Notes under the pieces: generated by a model
The model's input: the letters and a program-made list of their open reading frames with translations, nothing else
Told to the model about the DNA's origin: nothing
Database searches by the model: none
Made by a program: the position numbers and the translations under genes
Origin: Terriglobia bacterium
Lineage (GTDB): Bacteria > Acidobacteriota > Terriglobia > Terriglobales > Acidobacteriaceae
NCBI GenBank assembly: GCA_020072585.1
Contig: JAIQGL010000021.1
Location: 1 to 64,000, forward strand
Length of the DNA stretch: 64,000 nt
Reading direction: 5' to 3'
Shown here: positions 1 to 6,489 of the stretch, piece by piece
Layout: each line of letters opens with the position of its first letter
Numbering within the stretch: the first letter of the stretch is position 1

Positions 1-1
1 G

Positions 2-154
2 TTTGTGGAGCAGTTGCAAAGCCAGGACCAGATCGCGGTGGAAGCCATGGGCACGACGGCACGATTCCACGATGCGGTGGTGGGGCGGGTGGCGCGGGTA
101 GTGGTGGTCAACCCGCACCAGTTCAAGGTGATCAGCGAGCTCATGCCGCAATAA
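2..154 (+). pseudogene. IS110-like transposase remnant
   Basis: The window opens inside a reading frame whose last 50 residues are visible. They include QIAVEAMGTTARFHDAVV and RVVVVNPHQFKVIS, which by recall resemble the N-terminal DEDD (RuvC-like) region of IS110-type transposases, where an EATG-like motif is followed by a VVNP..K segment. In intact members the chain continues for some 250 residues beyond this point; here it stops after ISELMPQ. No transposase continuation is seen downstream, so I read it as a truncated insertion-sequence remnant. The upstream part is outside the window, so the true extent is unknown, and a short unrelated protein is possible. Confidence 0.5.
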
Positions 155-163
155 AAACGGTAC

Positions 164-254
164 TTGGCTCTTGGCCTTTGGTATTTGGCCAGAGCAAGAC
201 CGCAAACCAATCCCTCAAAACCTTCGTGTTCCTTCGTGTCCTTTGTGGTAAATG
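164..254. repeat. Dispersed low-complexity repeat, CTTCGTGTCC type
   Basis: The stretch carries TTGGCTCTTGGCCTTTGG followed by CCTTCGTGTTCCTTCGTG and TCCTTTGTGG. Similar quasi-periodic blocks occur at 18160-18222, 50166-50202 and 51200-51296. It lies between the transposase remnant and the next gene and has no coding signal. Confidence 0.5.
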
Positions 255-290
255 GTCCCCGGTTTTCTCTGGTGCACAGGCGGTGAGCCT

Positions 291-614
291 ATGACCCTTC
301 CCAACTGGACGCCTCCACTCACCAAGATGCGTGTCTTTGAGGCCCTTTACCTGTTTAACCGCAGCTTTGAGGCCGCCATCCATGCCGTGAATCAGCTTCA
401 GCGCCTGGAGTTCTTCCAGAACGCCGACCTGCCCACGGTGCATAACCGTCTGGAAGAAATACGCTCTGAAACCAACAGGGCCCTGGCGGAAAACATCCAG
501 GACTATGAACAGGAAGAGGCTTTCCGCTTCGGCGAGCTGGTGAAGCAGTGGGAGAGGGAAAGCCGCGATGACAACGAGCTATTTTTACGCTCCGAAGAAC
601 ACAAAAAAAAATGA
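291..614 (+). CDS. Small hypothetical protein (107 aa)
   Basis: The protein begins MTLPNWTPPLTKMRVFEALY and is mostly charged and predicted helical, with no signal peptide or membrane segment. I chose the ATG at 291 over the one at 252 because the first 13 codons of the longer frame lie in repeat-like sequence. The C-terminus is rich in Glu and Lys. Its stop codon overlaps the start of the next small gene in an ATGA arrangement, so the two are probably co-translated. I do not recognise a family. Confidence 0.55.
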   Translation: MTLPNWTPPLTKMRVFEALYLFNRSFEAAIHAVNQLQRLEFFQNADLPTVHNRLEEIRSETNRALAENIQDYEQEEAFRFGELVKQWERESRDDNELFLRSEEHKKK

Positions 615-748
615 GGGCGCGGATCAAAGAGCTTCAGGAAGCGCTGGCCTGGCAGGGCCCGGACCGGCGAGTGAAAAAAAAAGAGCACAAGAGCAAAGCA
701 AAACGCAAGGCAGTAAAGCAGAACAAGTCGGTAAAGCAGAAAGAGTAA
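611..748 (+). CDS. Very small lysine-rich protein (45 aa), translationally coupled
   Basis: The ATG at 611 overlaps the TGA of the preceding gene (ATGA), the usual sign of translational coupling. The product starts MRARIKELQEALAWQGPDRR and ends in a tail made almost only of Lys, Gln, Ser, Val and Glu. It is strongly basic, so nucleic acid or ribosome contact is possible, but that is only inferred from composition. Parts of the gene are A-rich (runs of eight or more A), unlike its neighbours. Support comes from the coupling and intact frame alone. Confidence 0.4.
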   Translation: MRARIKELQEALAWQGPDRRVKKKEHKSKAKRKAVKQNKSVKQKE

Positions 749-807
749 AACGCAAGATCGATTGGCCGCGAATTGCATAAGTCTGCGATTCGCGGCCTGC
801 TTGCAGC

Positions 808-918
808 GGCTAAAGCCGAAATGTTTTAGAGCGCTGACGGCACGGCTGAAGCCGAGCCCTGATACCTACAGAGGCTAAAGCCAGAGACTTTGGGGCATCT
901 CAACGCAGGCCTGAAGCC
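808..918. repeat. Four copies of a GGCTRAAGCC-like palindromic motif
   Basis: GGCTAAAGCC occurs at 808-817 and 873-882, GGCTGAAGCC at 844-853, and a degenerate GCCTGAAGCC at 909-918. The starts are 36, 29 and 36 bases apart. Each copy is a short self-complementary GGCT/AGCC unit, so the 111-base stretch can form several small hairpins. It fills the gap between two convergent genes. Confidence 0.6.
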
Positions 919-931
919 GGGGCAGCTCGCG

Positions 932-1183
932 TTACATTTTTCGCTTCGAGACGAATAATGTAACGGCCAGCATCGCGCAGCCGGGGTCAGCAAGCGGAGG
1001 CAACCAGAAAAGACCGCGGAAACGAGCGATCATCAAAAGACCAATTACGCCAATCGACCCGCCAATGAGCGGAATCGTGGAATACGATCGTTTTAAGAAA
1101 AATCCACGCCAGATCCCGATCCAGTTGGTGGCGATCACGATGGCTGAGATCAAAAGACACGCCGCAATCGGAAAAAATCTCAT
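932..1183 (-). CDS. Small membrane protein downstream of rnr (83 aa)
   Basis: The start at 1183 is four bases after the rnr stop on the same strand, so it is probably the distal gene of an rnr operon. The sequence begins MRFFPIAACLLISAIVIATN, a first membrane helix. A second hydrophobic stretch, STIPLIGGSIGVIGLLMIA, follows, and a third weaker one (PGCAMLAVTLFV) lies near the C-terminus. No catalytic motif is visible. The same frame stays open upstream inside rnr, but that part is antisense-like in composition and is best ignored. Function unknown. Confidence 0.6.
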   Translation of the reverse strand: MRFFPIAACLLISAIVIATNWIGIWRGFFLKRSYSTIPLIGGSIGVIGLLMIARFRGLFWLPPLADPGCAMLAVTLFVSKRKM

Positions 1184-1187
1184 AAAG

Positions 1188-3923
1188 CTATCCGCGTTTC
1201 TTCTGCCGTTTATCGGCCCGCCTGGGCTTGTCTTCCACCACGGCAAACTGGACTTTGCGCTGCATGTGGTCAATACGGTCCACCAGCACACGGACTTTGT
1301 CGCCAATCGCGTAAATCTTCTTGCTTCTTCCGCCGATGATCTGGCGGGTGTTTTCATGGAACGAGTAATTGTCGTCTGAGAGCGAGTTGAGCGGCACCAG
1401 GCCTTCAATGAACAGCTCGGTCAGCTCCACGAAGAGACCAAATTTGGTCACGCTCACGATCAGGCCGTCAAACTCCTCGCCCACGCGCTGCTCCATGAAT
1501 TTAAGCTTCTTCCATTCCAGCAGCTCGCGTTCGGCTTCAGCGGCGGCGCGCTCCGCCTGGCTTGAGCTTTCAGCAATCTCATGCAGTTCAGGCTCAGAGA
1601 CGGGCCCACCGATTGGCGTGGAAGACAAGCGGCGGCGTGCCGACGAGCCTTTTTCCGCGCGCTTGGACCAGGGTGAAGCCGCTTCATGCGACTGCTGCGC
1701 GCGGAAGCGGAGGGGAACGTGTCCACCCGCAGAAGATTTATCGTGCGCAGGCGAGGGCGCCTGCGGTCCACGATTTTTGTAGTTAGCCACAGCCGAGGGC
1801 GGCTGCGGTCCACCGTGACCCACGCGGGTTGGGCCGCTTTCTGACGGTGAGTGACTTCTACCCGAACCTTGGTCGGCAAAGGATGATGAATCCGCTTTAT
1901 GGTCTGAGCGCAGCACCCATTTCAGAATGCGATGGATGATCAGATCAGGATAGCGGCGGATGGGCGAGGTGAAATGCGTGTAGGTGTTTGCGGCCAGGGC
2001 GAAATGGCCTTCATTCACTTCAGAGTAGCGCGCCTGCTTGAGTGAGCGCAGCATCAGGAAGCTAAGCACACGCTCTTCCGGCTTGCCGGAGATCTTCTGC
2101 ACCAGCTTCTGGTACATCCGCGGCGTGATGTGCACCTCTTCCGGTAGTTCGACGGTGGGGGCACGGCGGCCTGAGCCCTGGTAATGCCGCTTATCACCGC
2201 GAGTCTGCACCCGCTTGACGGGCAATGCTCCCACGCCAAGGGAATAACCGAAGCTGGCGGCGATGGTTTCAAAGTCGTAGATCTTCCTGGCGTCCGGCTT
2301 TTCATGGATGCGGTAGAGGCTGGGGACGCCGCGCTGCTCCAGGTGGGAGGCCACGGTTTCATTGGCGGCCAGCATGAATTCTTCAATCAGTTTGTGCGCC
2401 CAGTTGCGCTCGGAAGGAGAAACACTTTTCATCATGCCAAACTCGTCAAACTCAATCACCGCCTCAGGCAAGTCAAAGTCAATGGAGCCGCGCTTGACGC
2501 GTTTGCGGTTGAGGATCTGCGCCAACTCGTACATCAGGTCAAAGTTTGCGGCCAGCGGGCCATATTGGCGGCGCAGGGCGTGGTCGCCCTCGATAATAGC
2601 GTTCACGTCGGTATAGGTCATGCGCTGGGCGGAGCGGATCACGCCTTCGGCCAGCTCGTAATACGCCACTTCGCCGTGAGGGTCGATTTCCATCACGCAA
2701 GAAAGCACCAGCCGGTCCACATCGGGGCGCAGGCTGCATGTATCGGTGGAGAGTTCCAGCGGCAGCATAGGCACGGCGCGGTCAGGAAAATAGACTGATG
2801 TCCCGCGCTTGCGCGCTTCTTCATCAATGGCTGAGCCATCGTCGACGTACTGGGCCACGTCGGCCACGTGGACTTGCAACTCGTAATTGCCGTTTTCCAG
2901 GCGCGTTACCAGCACGGCGTCATCAAAGTCGCGGGCCGTTTCACCGTCAATGGTGACGATGGGGAGATCGCGGAAGTCGCGGCGCCGCGCAATCTCTTTC
3001 TGATGGACCACCGCGCTGATCTCCTGCGCTTCTTCCAGCACCTCCGAGGGAAAGACGTGCGGGATATGGTGTTTGCGGATGATCATCTCCACATCGACGC
3101 CGAAGTCATCTTCATAGCCGAGGATTTCAGTCACCCGTCCGCGCGGGCTCTGCGTGGCGGAGGGCCACTGCATGATCTCAACTTCAACGACCACGCCTTC
3201 CAGATCTTCCCAGGTCTTCTTGCGCTGGGCTTCTTCACCCAGGACGCGATGCGGGCTGGGACGGTGGGGATATTTCGGCGTCGGCGCTTTTTTGTGCGCA
3301 GCCGAGGGCGGCTGCGGTCCACGATCCGTTCTGAGATCGCGGTCTTCATCGGATGGTCCGGCTTCCTCGTCTTCCGGCTTGGGATATTCCATGCCGGGAG
3401 GAATCAGGATTTCCATGGCCAGCTTTTCATCGATGGGGGTGACATAGTTTCGGCCGTGGGCGTAGTGGAACTTGCCGACGACGGTTTCCTGTTCGCGCTC
3501 CATTACGCGGACGATCCGGCCTTCCGCTTTGCCGTCATGCCGGAGGCGGCCCATCTCCACCAGCACCTGGTCACCGTGCATGGCGTTGCCGATATCCGGA
3601 GGGGGAATAAAGATGTCACCTTGCAGCTTGCCCTGAGCGCGGGCGGGAAGGGAACCGGGCTCAGGGATGACAAAGCCGTATCCATCGCGATGCATGCGCA
3701 GCCGGCCAACGACCAGGTCCTGGTTGCTGGCGGAGGTGGGAAGGCCCCAGCGCTCTTTGCCAATGGCGATAAGCTTGCGCCGCCGGGTCATCTCACGCAA
3801 GAGCTGCTGCAACTCCCGGCGGTCGCGGCCCTTCAACCCCAGATCATGGATAAGCTGTTTGAAGCCAGCCATGTGCTTTGGCTGTTTAGAGACGTAATGT
3901 AGGACTTGTTGTTCGGTCAGCAT
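1188..3923 (-). CDS. rnr: Ribonuclease R (3'-5' exoribonuclease) with in-frame repeat insertions
   Basis: This hydrolytic 3'-5' exoribonuclease degrades structured RNA. Domain order is standard: an N-terminal winged-helix-like segment (residues 1-65), cold-shock OB domains, the RNB catalytic domain with TIDGETARDFDDAVLV near residues 320-335 (the Asp cluster binds the metals), and a C-terminal S1 domain (about 795-885) ending in a Lys/Arg-rich tail. At 911 residues it is longer than usual. Two low-complexity inserts explain this: one near residues 190-230, and a larger one of about 110 residues between the RNB core and the S1 domain (about 675-785). Both carry GPQPPSA or GPQAPSP motifs encoded by a palindromic DNA repeat. 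No obvious ribosome binding site precedes the ATG. Confidence 0.95.
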   Translation of the reverse strand: MLTEQQVLHYVSKQPKHMAGFKQLIHDLGLKGRDRRELQQLLREMTRRRKLIAIGKERWGLPTSASNQDLVVGRLRMHRDGYGFVIPEPGSLPARAQGKLQGDIFIPPPDIGNAMHGDQVLVEMGRLRHDGKAEGRIVRVMEREQETVVGKFHYAHGRNYVTPIDEKLAMEILIPPGMEYPKPEDEEAGPSDEDRDLRTDRGPQPPSAAHKKAPTPKYPHRPSPHRVLGEEAQRKKTWEDLEGVVVEVEIMQWPSATQSPRGRVTEILGYEDDFGVDVEMIIRKHHIPHVFPSEVLEEAQEISAVVHQKEIARRRDFRDLPIVTIDGETARDFDDAVLVTRLENGNYELQVHVADVAQYVDDGSAIDEEARKRGTSVYFPDRAVPMLPLELSTDTCSLRPDVDRLVLSCVMEIDPHGEVAYYELAEGVIRSAQRMTYTDVNAIIEGDHALRRQYGPLAANFDLMYELAQILNRKRVKRGSIDFDLPEAVIEFDEFGMMKSVSPSERNWAHKLIEEFMLAANETVASHLEQRGVPSLYRIHEKPDARKIYDFETIAASFGYSLGVGALPVKRVQTRGDKRHYQGSGRRAPTVELPEEVHITPRMYQKLVQKISGKPEERVLSFLMLRSLKQARYSEVNEGHFALAANTYTHFTSPIRRYPDLIIHRILKWVLRSDHKADSSSFADQGSGRSHSPSESGPTRVGHGGPQPPSAVANYKNRGPQAPSPAHDKSSAGGHVPLRFRAQQSHEAASPWSKRAEKGSSARRRLSSTPIGGPVSEPELHEIAESSSQAERAAAEAERELLEWKKLKFMEQRVGEEFDGLIVSVTKFGLFVELTELFIEGLVPLNSLSDDNYSFHENTRQIIGGRSKKIYAIGDKVRVLVDRIDHMQRKVQFAVVEDKPRRADKRQKKRG
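1745..1817. repeat. Two copies of a hairpin repeat inside rnr (R1, R2)
   Basis: R1 (1745-1774) contains GCAGGCG-AGGG-CGCCTGC then GGTCCACGAT. R2 (1787-1817) contains CAGCCG-AGGG-CGGCTG then GGTCCACCG. Both form a perfect stem with the same AGGG loop although one stem pair differs, and on the coding strand both are read in the same frame (GPQAPSP, GPQPPSA). Confidence 0.8.
3296..3325. repeat. Third copy of the rnr hairpin repeat (R3)
   Basis: GCAGCCG-AGGG-CGGCTGC followed by GGTCCACGAT, almost identical to R2, lies in the N-terminal half of rnr. It is read in the same frame as R1 and R2, giving DRGPQPPSAAHK. Confidence 0.8.
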
Positions 3924-4106
3924 CAGGTTTTGTCACACCTGAATTCGATCATACAACCTCTCTAAAGCACTGTAAGAATGAATCTTAAGACGCTTTGATC
4001 CCTGGCATAAGCACATTTTTCTAAAAAGCAGCCACTCGTGTGTATTTCCATGGTTAGGGGAAACCCCCTATTGAGCAGTATGGCGTGCCTGCGCGACCCT
4101 AACTGC

Positions 4107-4382
4107 ATGAGTCGCCGCCATAAATGGTTGTTTGTGGTCCTGCTGTTGTCAGTGACTCTGCTTTTTTTTGTGCATATGCCTGCCGGTGGTTTTCAGGCGC
4201 GCAATGGACCGACGACACCTGTTGAGCAATCCAGGCTTGCTTTGCTATTTGCTGTGGCATTGCTGCTGTTCAGATTTGTTGTGTCATGTGGACTGCGGGG
4301 AAATGACCCGACTATCGTCCAGACAAGAGTGATCTCCCAGCATTGGGTGGTTTGTCCTTCTAGCGTTTCTCTTCGCTGCTGA
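4107..4382 (+). CDS. Possible small membrane protein (91 aa)
   Basis: From the ATG at 4107 the product starts MSRRHKWLFVVLLLSVTLLF, a clear signal or membrane anchor. After a GGFQARNGPTTP linker comes a second hydrophobic helix (LALLFAVALLLFRFVV). The linker resembles, from memory, small acidobacterial membrane proteins with a GPTT motif, but I cannot confirm this. The last 30 residues look like non-coding read-through. An in-frame ATG at 4038 exists but adds no plausible sequence. It is divergent from rnr. Confidence 0.4.
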   Translation: MSRRHKWLFVVLLLSVTLLFFVHMPAGGFQARNGPTTPVEQSRLALLFAVALLLFRFVVSCGLRGNDPTIVQTRVISQHWVVCPSSVSLRC

Positions 4383-4476
4383 AATTCCAATCTTCCAGAG
4401 CTAACTTATCGCCCACGCCCTAGATCGCGCTGGGTTAACCGCGCCCATTTTTCTATGTCATCTGGAGGACACTATT

Positions 4477-4638
4477 GTGTCAAAGCAGCGTCAGTCCGCA
4501 ACTGTGTTGAAGAAGCCGTCTGTGGCTCGCCTAAGCAGGAAGCAAGAGAGTCGTAAGACTCTTCTTAAGACTCCCATTCGTGCCAAGAAATCCCAACGTT
4601 ATCAGCTGCCGCCTGATTGTGATCCTGAGTTGTGGTAG
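4477..4638 (+). CDS. Small basic protein (53 aa) with strong ribosome binding site
   Basis: A GGAGGA sequence at 4464-4469 sits seven bases before a GTG start, the best ribosome binding site in this part of the window. The product begins MSKQRQSATVLKKPSVARLS, is rich in Lys, Arg and Ser, and ends PPDCDPELW. It has no membrane segment. Its last 37 bases overlap the 3' end of the gene on the opposite strand. I do not recognise a family; the evidence is the ribosome binding site and the intact frame. Confidence 0.5.
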   Translation: MSKQRQSATVLKKPSVARLSRKQESRKTLLKTPIRAKKSQRYQLPPDCDPELW

Positions 4639-5057
4639 ACGCCCGCTCCAGCAGGTGAAGGTGGCAGCTCGGCTTCCGGCATTGCGACACTTGTGGGCAT
4701 TTGTGGCAAAACTTCAGACAATGCCCACGTGATTCGCTTCACAGCTTCTTTGATGGAGGCCACTTCCTTTTCATTTTGAGCTGTCCAGGAATAGAAAGAG
4801 ATGACTTGCAGCGCGTTTCTTATGTGATGGTTCATTTCCGCAATCACTTTGAGCCTGCCTGTTATGAACCGGTTCTTCTGTTCATTGAACAGGACAACAA
4901 CCCAGACCAGACCGGCGGCCACGCAGCCGACCAGAAAATCGGAAAGAAACAGCAGGTCACGGCGTGAAACCCCTGCTTTTCGCAGCAAATCGTCAAGCGC
5001 GAGACCAGTCGCGGTCACTACCACAAGAGTGCCGGCAGCTTTGATCCATGTACGCAT
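4602..5057 (-). CDS. Membrane protein with histidine-kinase-like H-box, no ATPase domain
   Basis: The start at 5057 is preceded by GGGAG at good spacing. The 151-residue protein has one membrane helix near the N-terminus and a second at about residues 45-65 (VGCAAGLVWVVVLF-like). It then has AEMNHHIRNALQVISFYSW, which matches the phosphoacceptor H-box of HisKA_2/HWE-type kinases (MNHxxxNxLQ). A helical segment follows, as in a dimerisation hairpin, but no N, G1 or G2 ATP-binding boxes follow. It may be a stand-alone phosphotransfer or regulatory module. The C-terminal 30 residues are low complexity. Confidence 0.6.
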   Translation of the reverse strand: MRTWIKAAGTLVVVTATGLALDDLLRKAGVSRRDLLFLSDFLVGCVAAGLVWVVVLFNEQKNRFITGRLKVIAEMNHHIRNALQVISFYSWTAQNEKEVASIKEAVKRITWALSEVLPQMPTSVAMPEAELPPSPAGAGVYHNSGSQSGGS

Positions 5058-5465
5058 CGAACCAACTCCCAGGGTCAAATAACCCTAATGTTATACCTGT
5101 GCGAGATAAGGGTCATCTTGGTTCGGAAGACTTGGTGGGCGAGCGAGGAAATACGTCTTAATCCCCTCCTAGCGCGAAAGGATTTTCCATCTAAGGGGCT
5201 TGCCCGATATAAGAAATGCCAATAAAAGAGGAATAATTACATTCGTAATGCAGTGAGAGGCGTCACAGCAAGGGCCGCCTGAGTTGAGGCAAGGCCGCGC
5301 CAAATGTGGTTTTCTGGCGATTAGGGGGCAGGACCGGGAGTTTGGTTACTAACGTGCCGTCGACTTTAATTGGTTGTCCCCCAACAGCCGAAAAGTACAT
5401 TCGCAGCGGGCGAGTAGCTGGCTGCAACACTGCCCATTAAGGATTGAAAGGAAGTAAAAGAAAAA
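5058..5465. other. Gene gap, no gene recognised
   Basis: About 400 bases lie between divergent genes. I see a short inverted repeat, ATTAC-ATTC-GTAAT, and pyrimidine-rich stretches, but no convincing gene or terminator. Promoters for both flanking genes must lie here, but no clear -35/-10 pair stands out. Confidence 0.4.
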
Positions 5466-6008
5466 ATGTGGAAGCCTGCTAGTTCGACGCCATCGAGACC
5501 GAATATAAAACCAGCAGCAGAACCGGAGAAACCAGTTATGAGCGCATCCCCAATTCTTACCCCCGAGCCGACGCCAGTCGCCGCGCCTCGCAATGCCGTT
5601 CTCAACAATCAGGAGCAAGCCACGATCGGAAAGTCTCTCGTCATTAAGGGCGAAGTCACCGGTTCGGAATCGCTTTACATTGACGGTCGCGTGGAAGGCG
5701 CCATCAATCTGCCGGGTAACCGTGTAACGGTTGGCCGCAATGGCCAGGTCCAGGCCAACATTAATGCCAAGGAAGTTGTGGTTCTGGGCAAAGTAAAAGG
5801 CAACGTAACAGCCAGCGACCGGGTTGACATCCGCAATGAAGGGTCGCTTGGGGGGGACGTGGTCTGCCAAAGAATTTCAATAGAGGACGGGGCATGGTTC
5901 AAGGGCTCGATCGATATAAGGAAGCCCGGCCAGAAGGAACTGAACGGCGCAGCCAAGGAAGGCATCTCCGTGAGCGACCAGCCGCGGATGACTCCAGTCT
6001 CTGCGTAA
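5466..6008 (+). CDS. Bactofilin (polymer-forming cytoskeletal protein)
   Basis: Bactofilins self-assemble into filaments that position cell-wall and cell-shape factors. The 180-residue protein has a Pro/Ala-rich disordered N-terminus (about 1-50). A beta-helical core follows (about 55-150) with the repeated hydrophobic-Gly pattern of the family: IGKSLVIKGEVTGSESLYI, GRVEGAINL, VTVGRNGQVQANINA, VVVLGKVKGNVTA. A short polar tail closes it. The length is typical. An AAAGGAAG ribosome binding site lies upstream of the ATG. The small gene at 6068 follows on the same strand. Confidence 0.9.
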   Translation: MWKPASSTPSRPNIKPAAEPEKPVMSASPILTPEPTPVAAPRNAVLNNQEQATIGKSLVIKGEVTGSESLYIDGRVEGAINLPGNRVTVGRNGQVQANINAKEVVVLGKVKGNVTASDRVDIRNEGSLGGDVVCQRISIEDGAWFKGSIDIRKPGQKELNGAAKEGISVSDQPRMTPVSA

Positions 6009-6067
6009 AATTGGTTGGAAATTGTACTTTCCCGTTTCAGGGTGCTTCCCGTAGGAGGCACCCCGGA

Positions 6068-6301
6068 ATGGCTTCGGCAGAAATGAAGTCCCCCATGGTC
6101 AATAAGATTCTCCAACTATTGTCGATTCGCTGTTCTCACAAGAAGCTGTCGCAGCCGTTCGCGGCGGCCATAGCCTCCGGGCGTCGCGCCGTGAATTCAG
6201 ACTGGGACATTCCTGCTCCTGCCGGCCAGCACTATGTGGTTTGCCTGGACTGCGGCCACAAGTTTCAGTATGACTGGGCGAATATGCGGGTGATCGACTA
6301 G
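6068..6301 (+). CDS. Small conserved-looking protein (77 aa) with a CxxC motif
   Basis: A perfect AGGAGG (6053-6058) precedes the ATG at 6068. The product contains KILQLLSIRCSHKKLSQPFA and ends YVVCLDCGHKFQYDWANMRVID. The CLDCGHKF motif, together with the earlier RCSH, could form a small zinc-binding site. From memory, acidobacterial genomes carry similar short proteins with a C-terminal VCLxCGxxFxYDW motif, but I cannot confirm it. It lies 59 bases after the bactofilin gene and may share its transcript. Confidence 0.65.
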   Translation: MASAEMKSPMVNKILQLLSIRCSHKKLSQPFAAAIASGRRAVNSDWDIPAPAGQHYVVCLDCGHKFQYDWANMRVID

Positions 6302-6313
6302 GTTTTCGTGCTT

Positions 6314-6354
6314 CTGAAATCCCGAATCCCACGAAGTGGGTGAGGGATCCCTAT
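6314..6354. repeat. Copy of the GAGGGA/CCCTAT dispersed repeat
   Basis: CTGAAATCCCGA, then a CCCAC-GAA-GTGGG hairpin, then GAGGGATCCCTAT. Related copies are at 6457-6489, 14859-14884, 14950-14975, 46731-46762 and 48136-48160. This one follows the gene ending at 6301. Confidence 0.6.
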
Positions 6355-6456
6355 TAGCTAGGTAAGATACGCAGGCTCACCGGAGCAGTTCTTTCACGTC
6401 AGGAAACATACCCCAGATCCGAGACAAGATTTTTCCTATGGACTTGTTTTGCAGTC

Positions 6457-6489
6457 ATAGGGCTCTCTCGCTTACGCTCGAGATTTCAG
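6457..6489 (-). repeat. Copy of the GAGGGA/CCCTAT dispersed repeat at the murJ 3' end
   Basis: Read on the minus strand it gives CTGAAATCTCGAGCG, then TAAGCGAGAGAGCCCTAT. It spans the murJ stop codon, so the last murJ residues and the TAA come from the repeat. Confidence 0.65.

Noticed and set aside
808-918. CRISPR array
   Set aside because: The repeated unit is only ten bases, spacers are unequal and similar to each other, and no cas genes are present.
2868-3902. 344-residue open frame on the plus strand
   Set aside because: It runs antisense through rnr, has no ribosome binding site and its composition is that of a reversed coding strand; rnr is certain.
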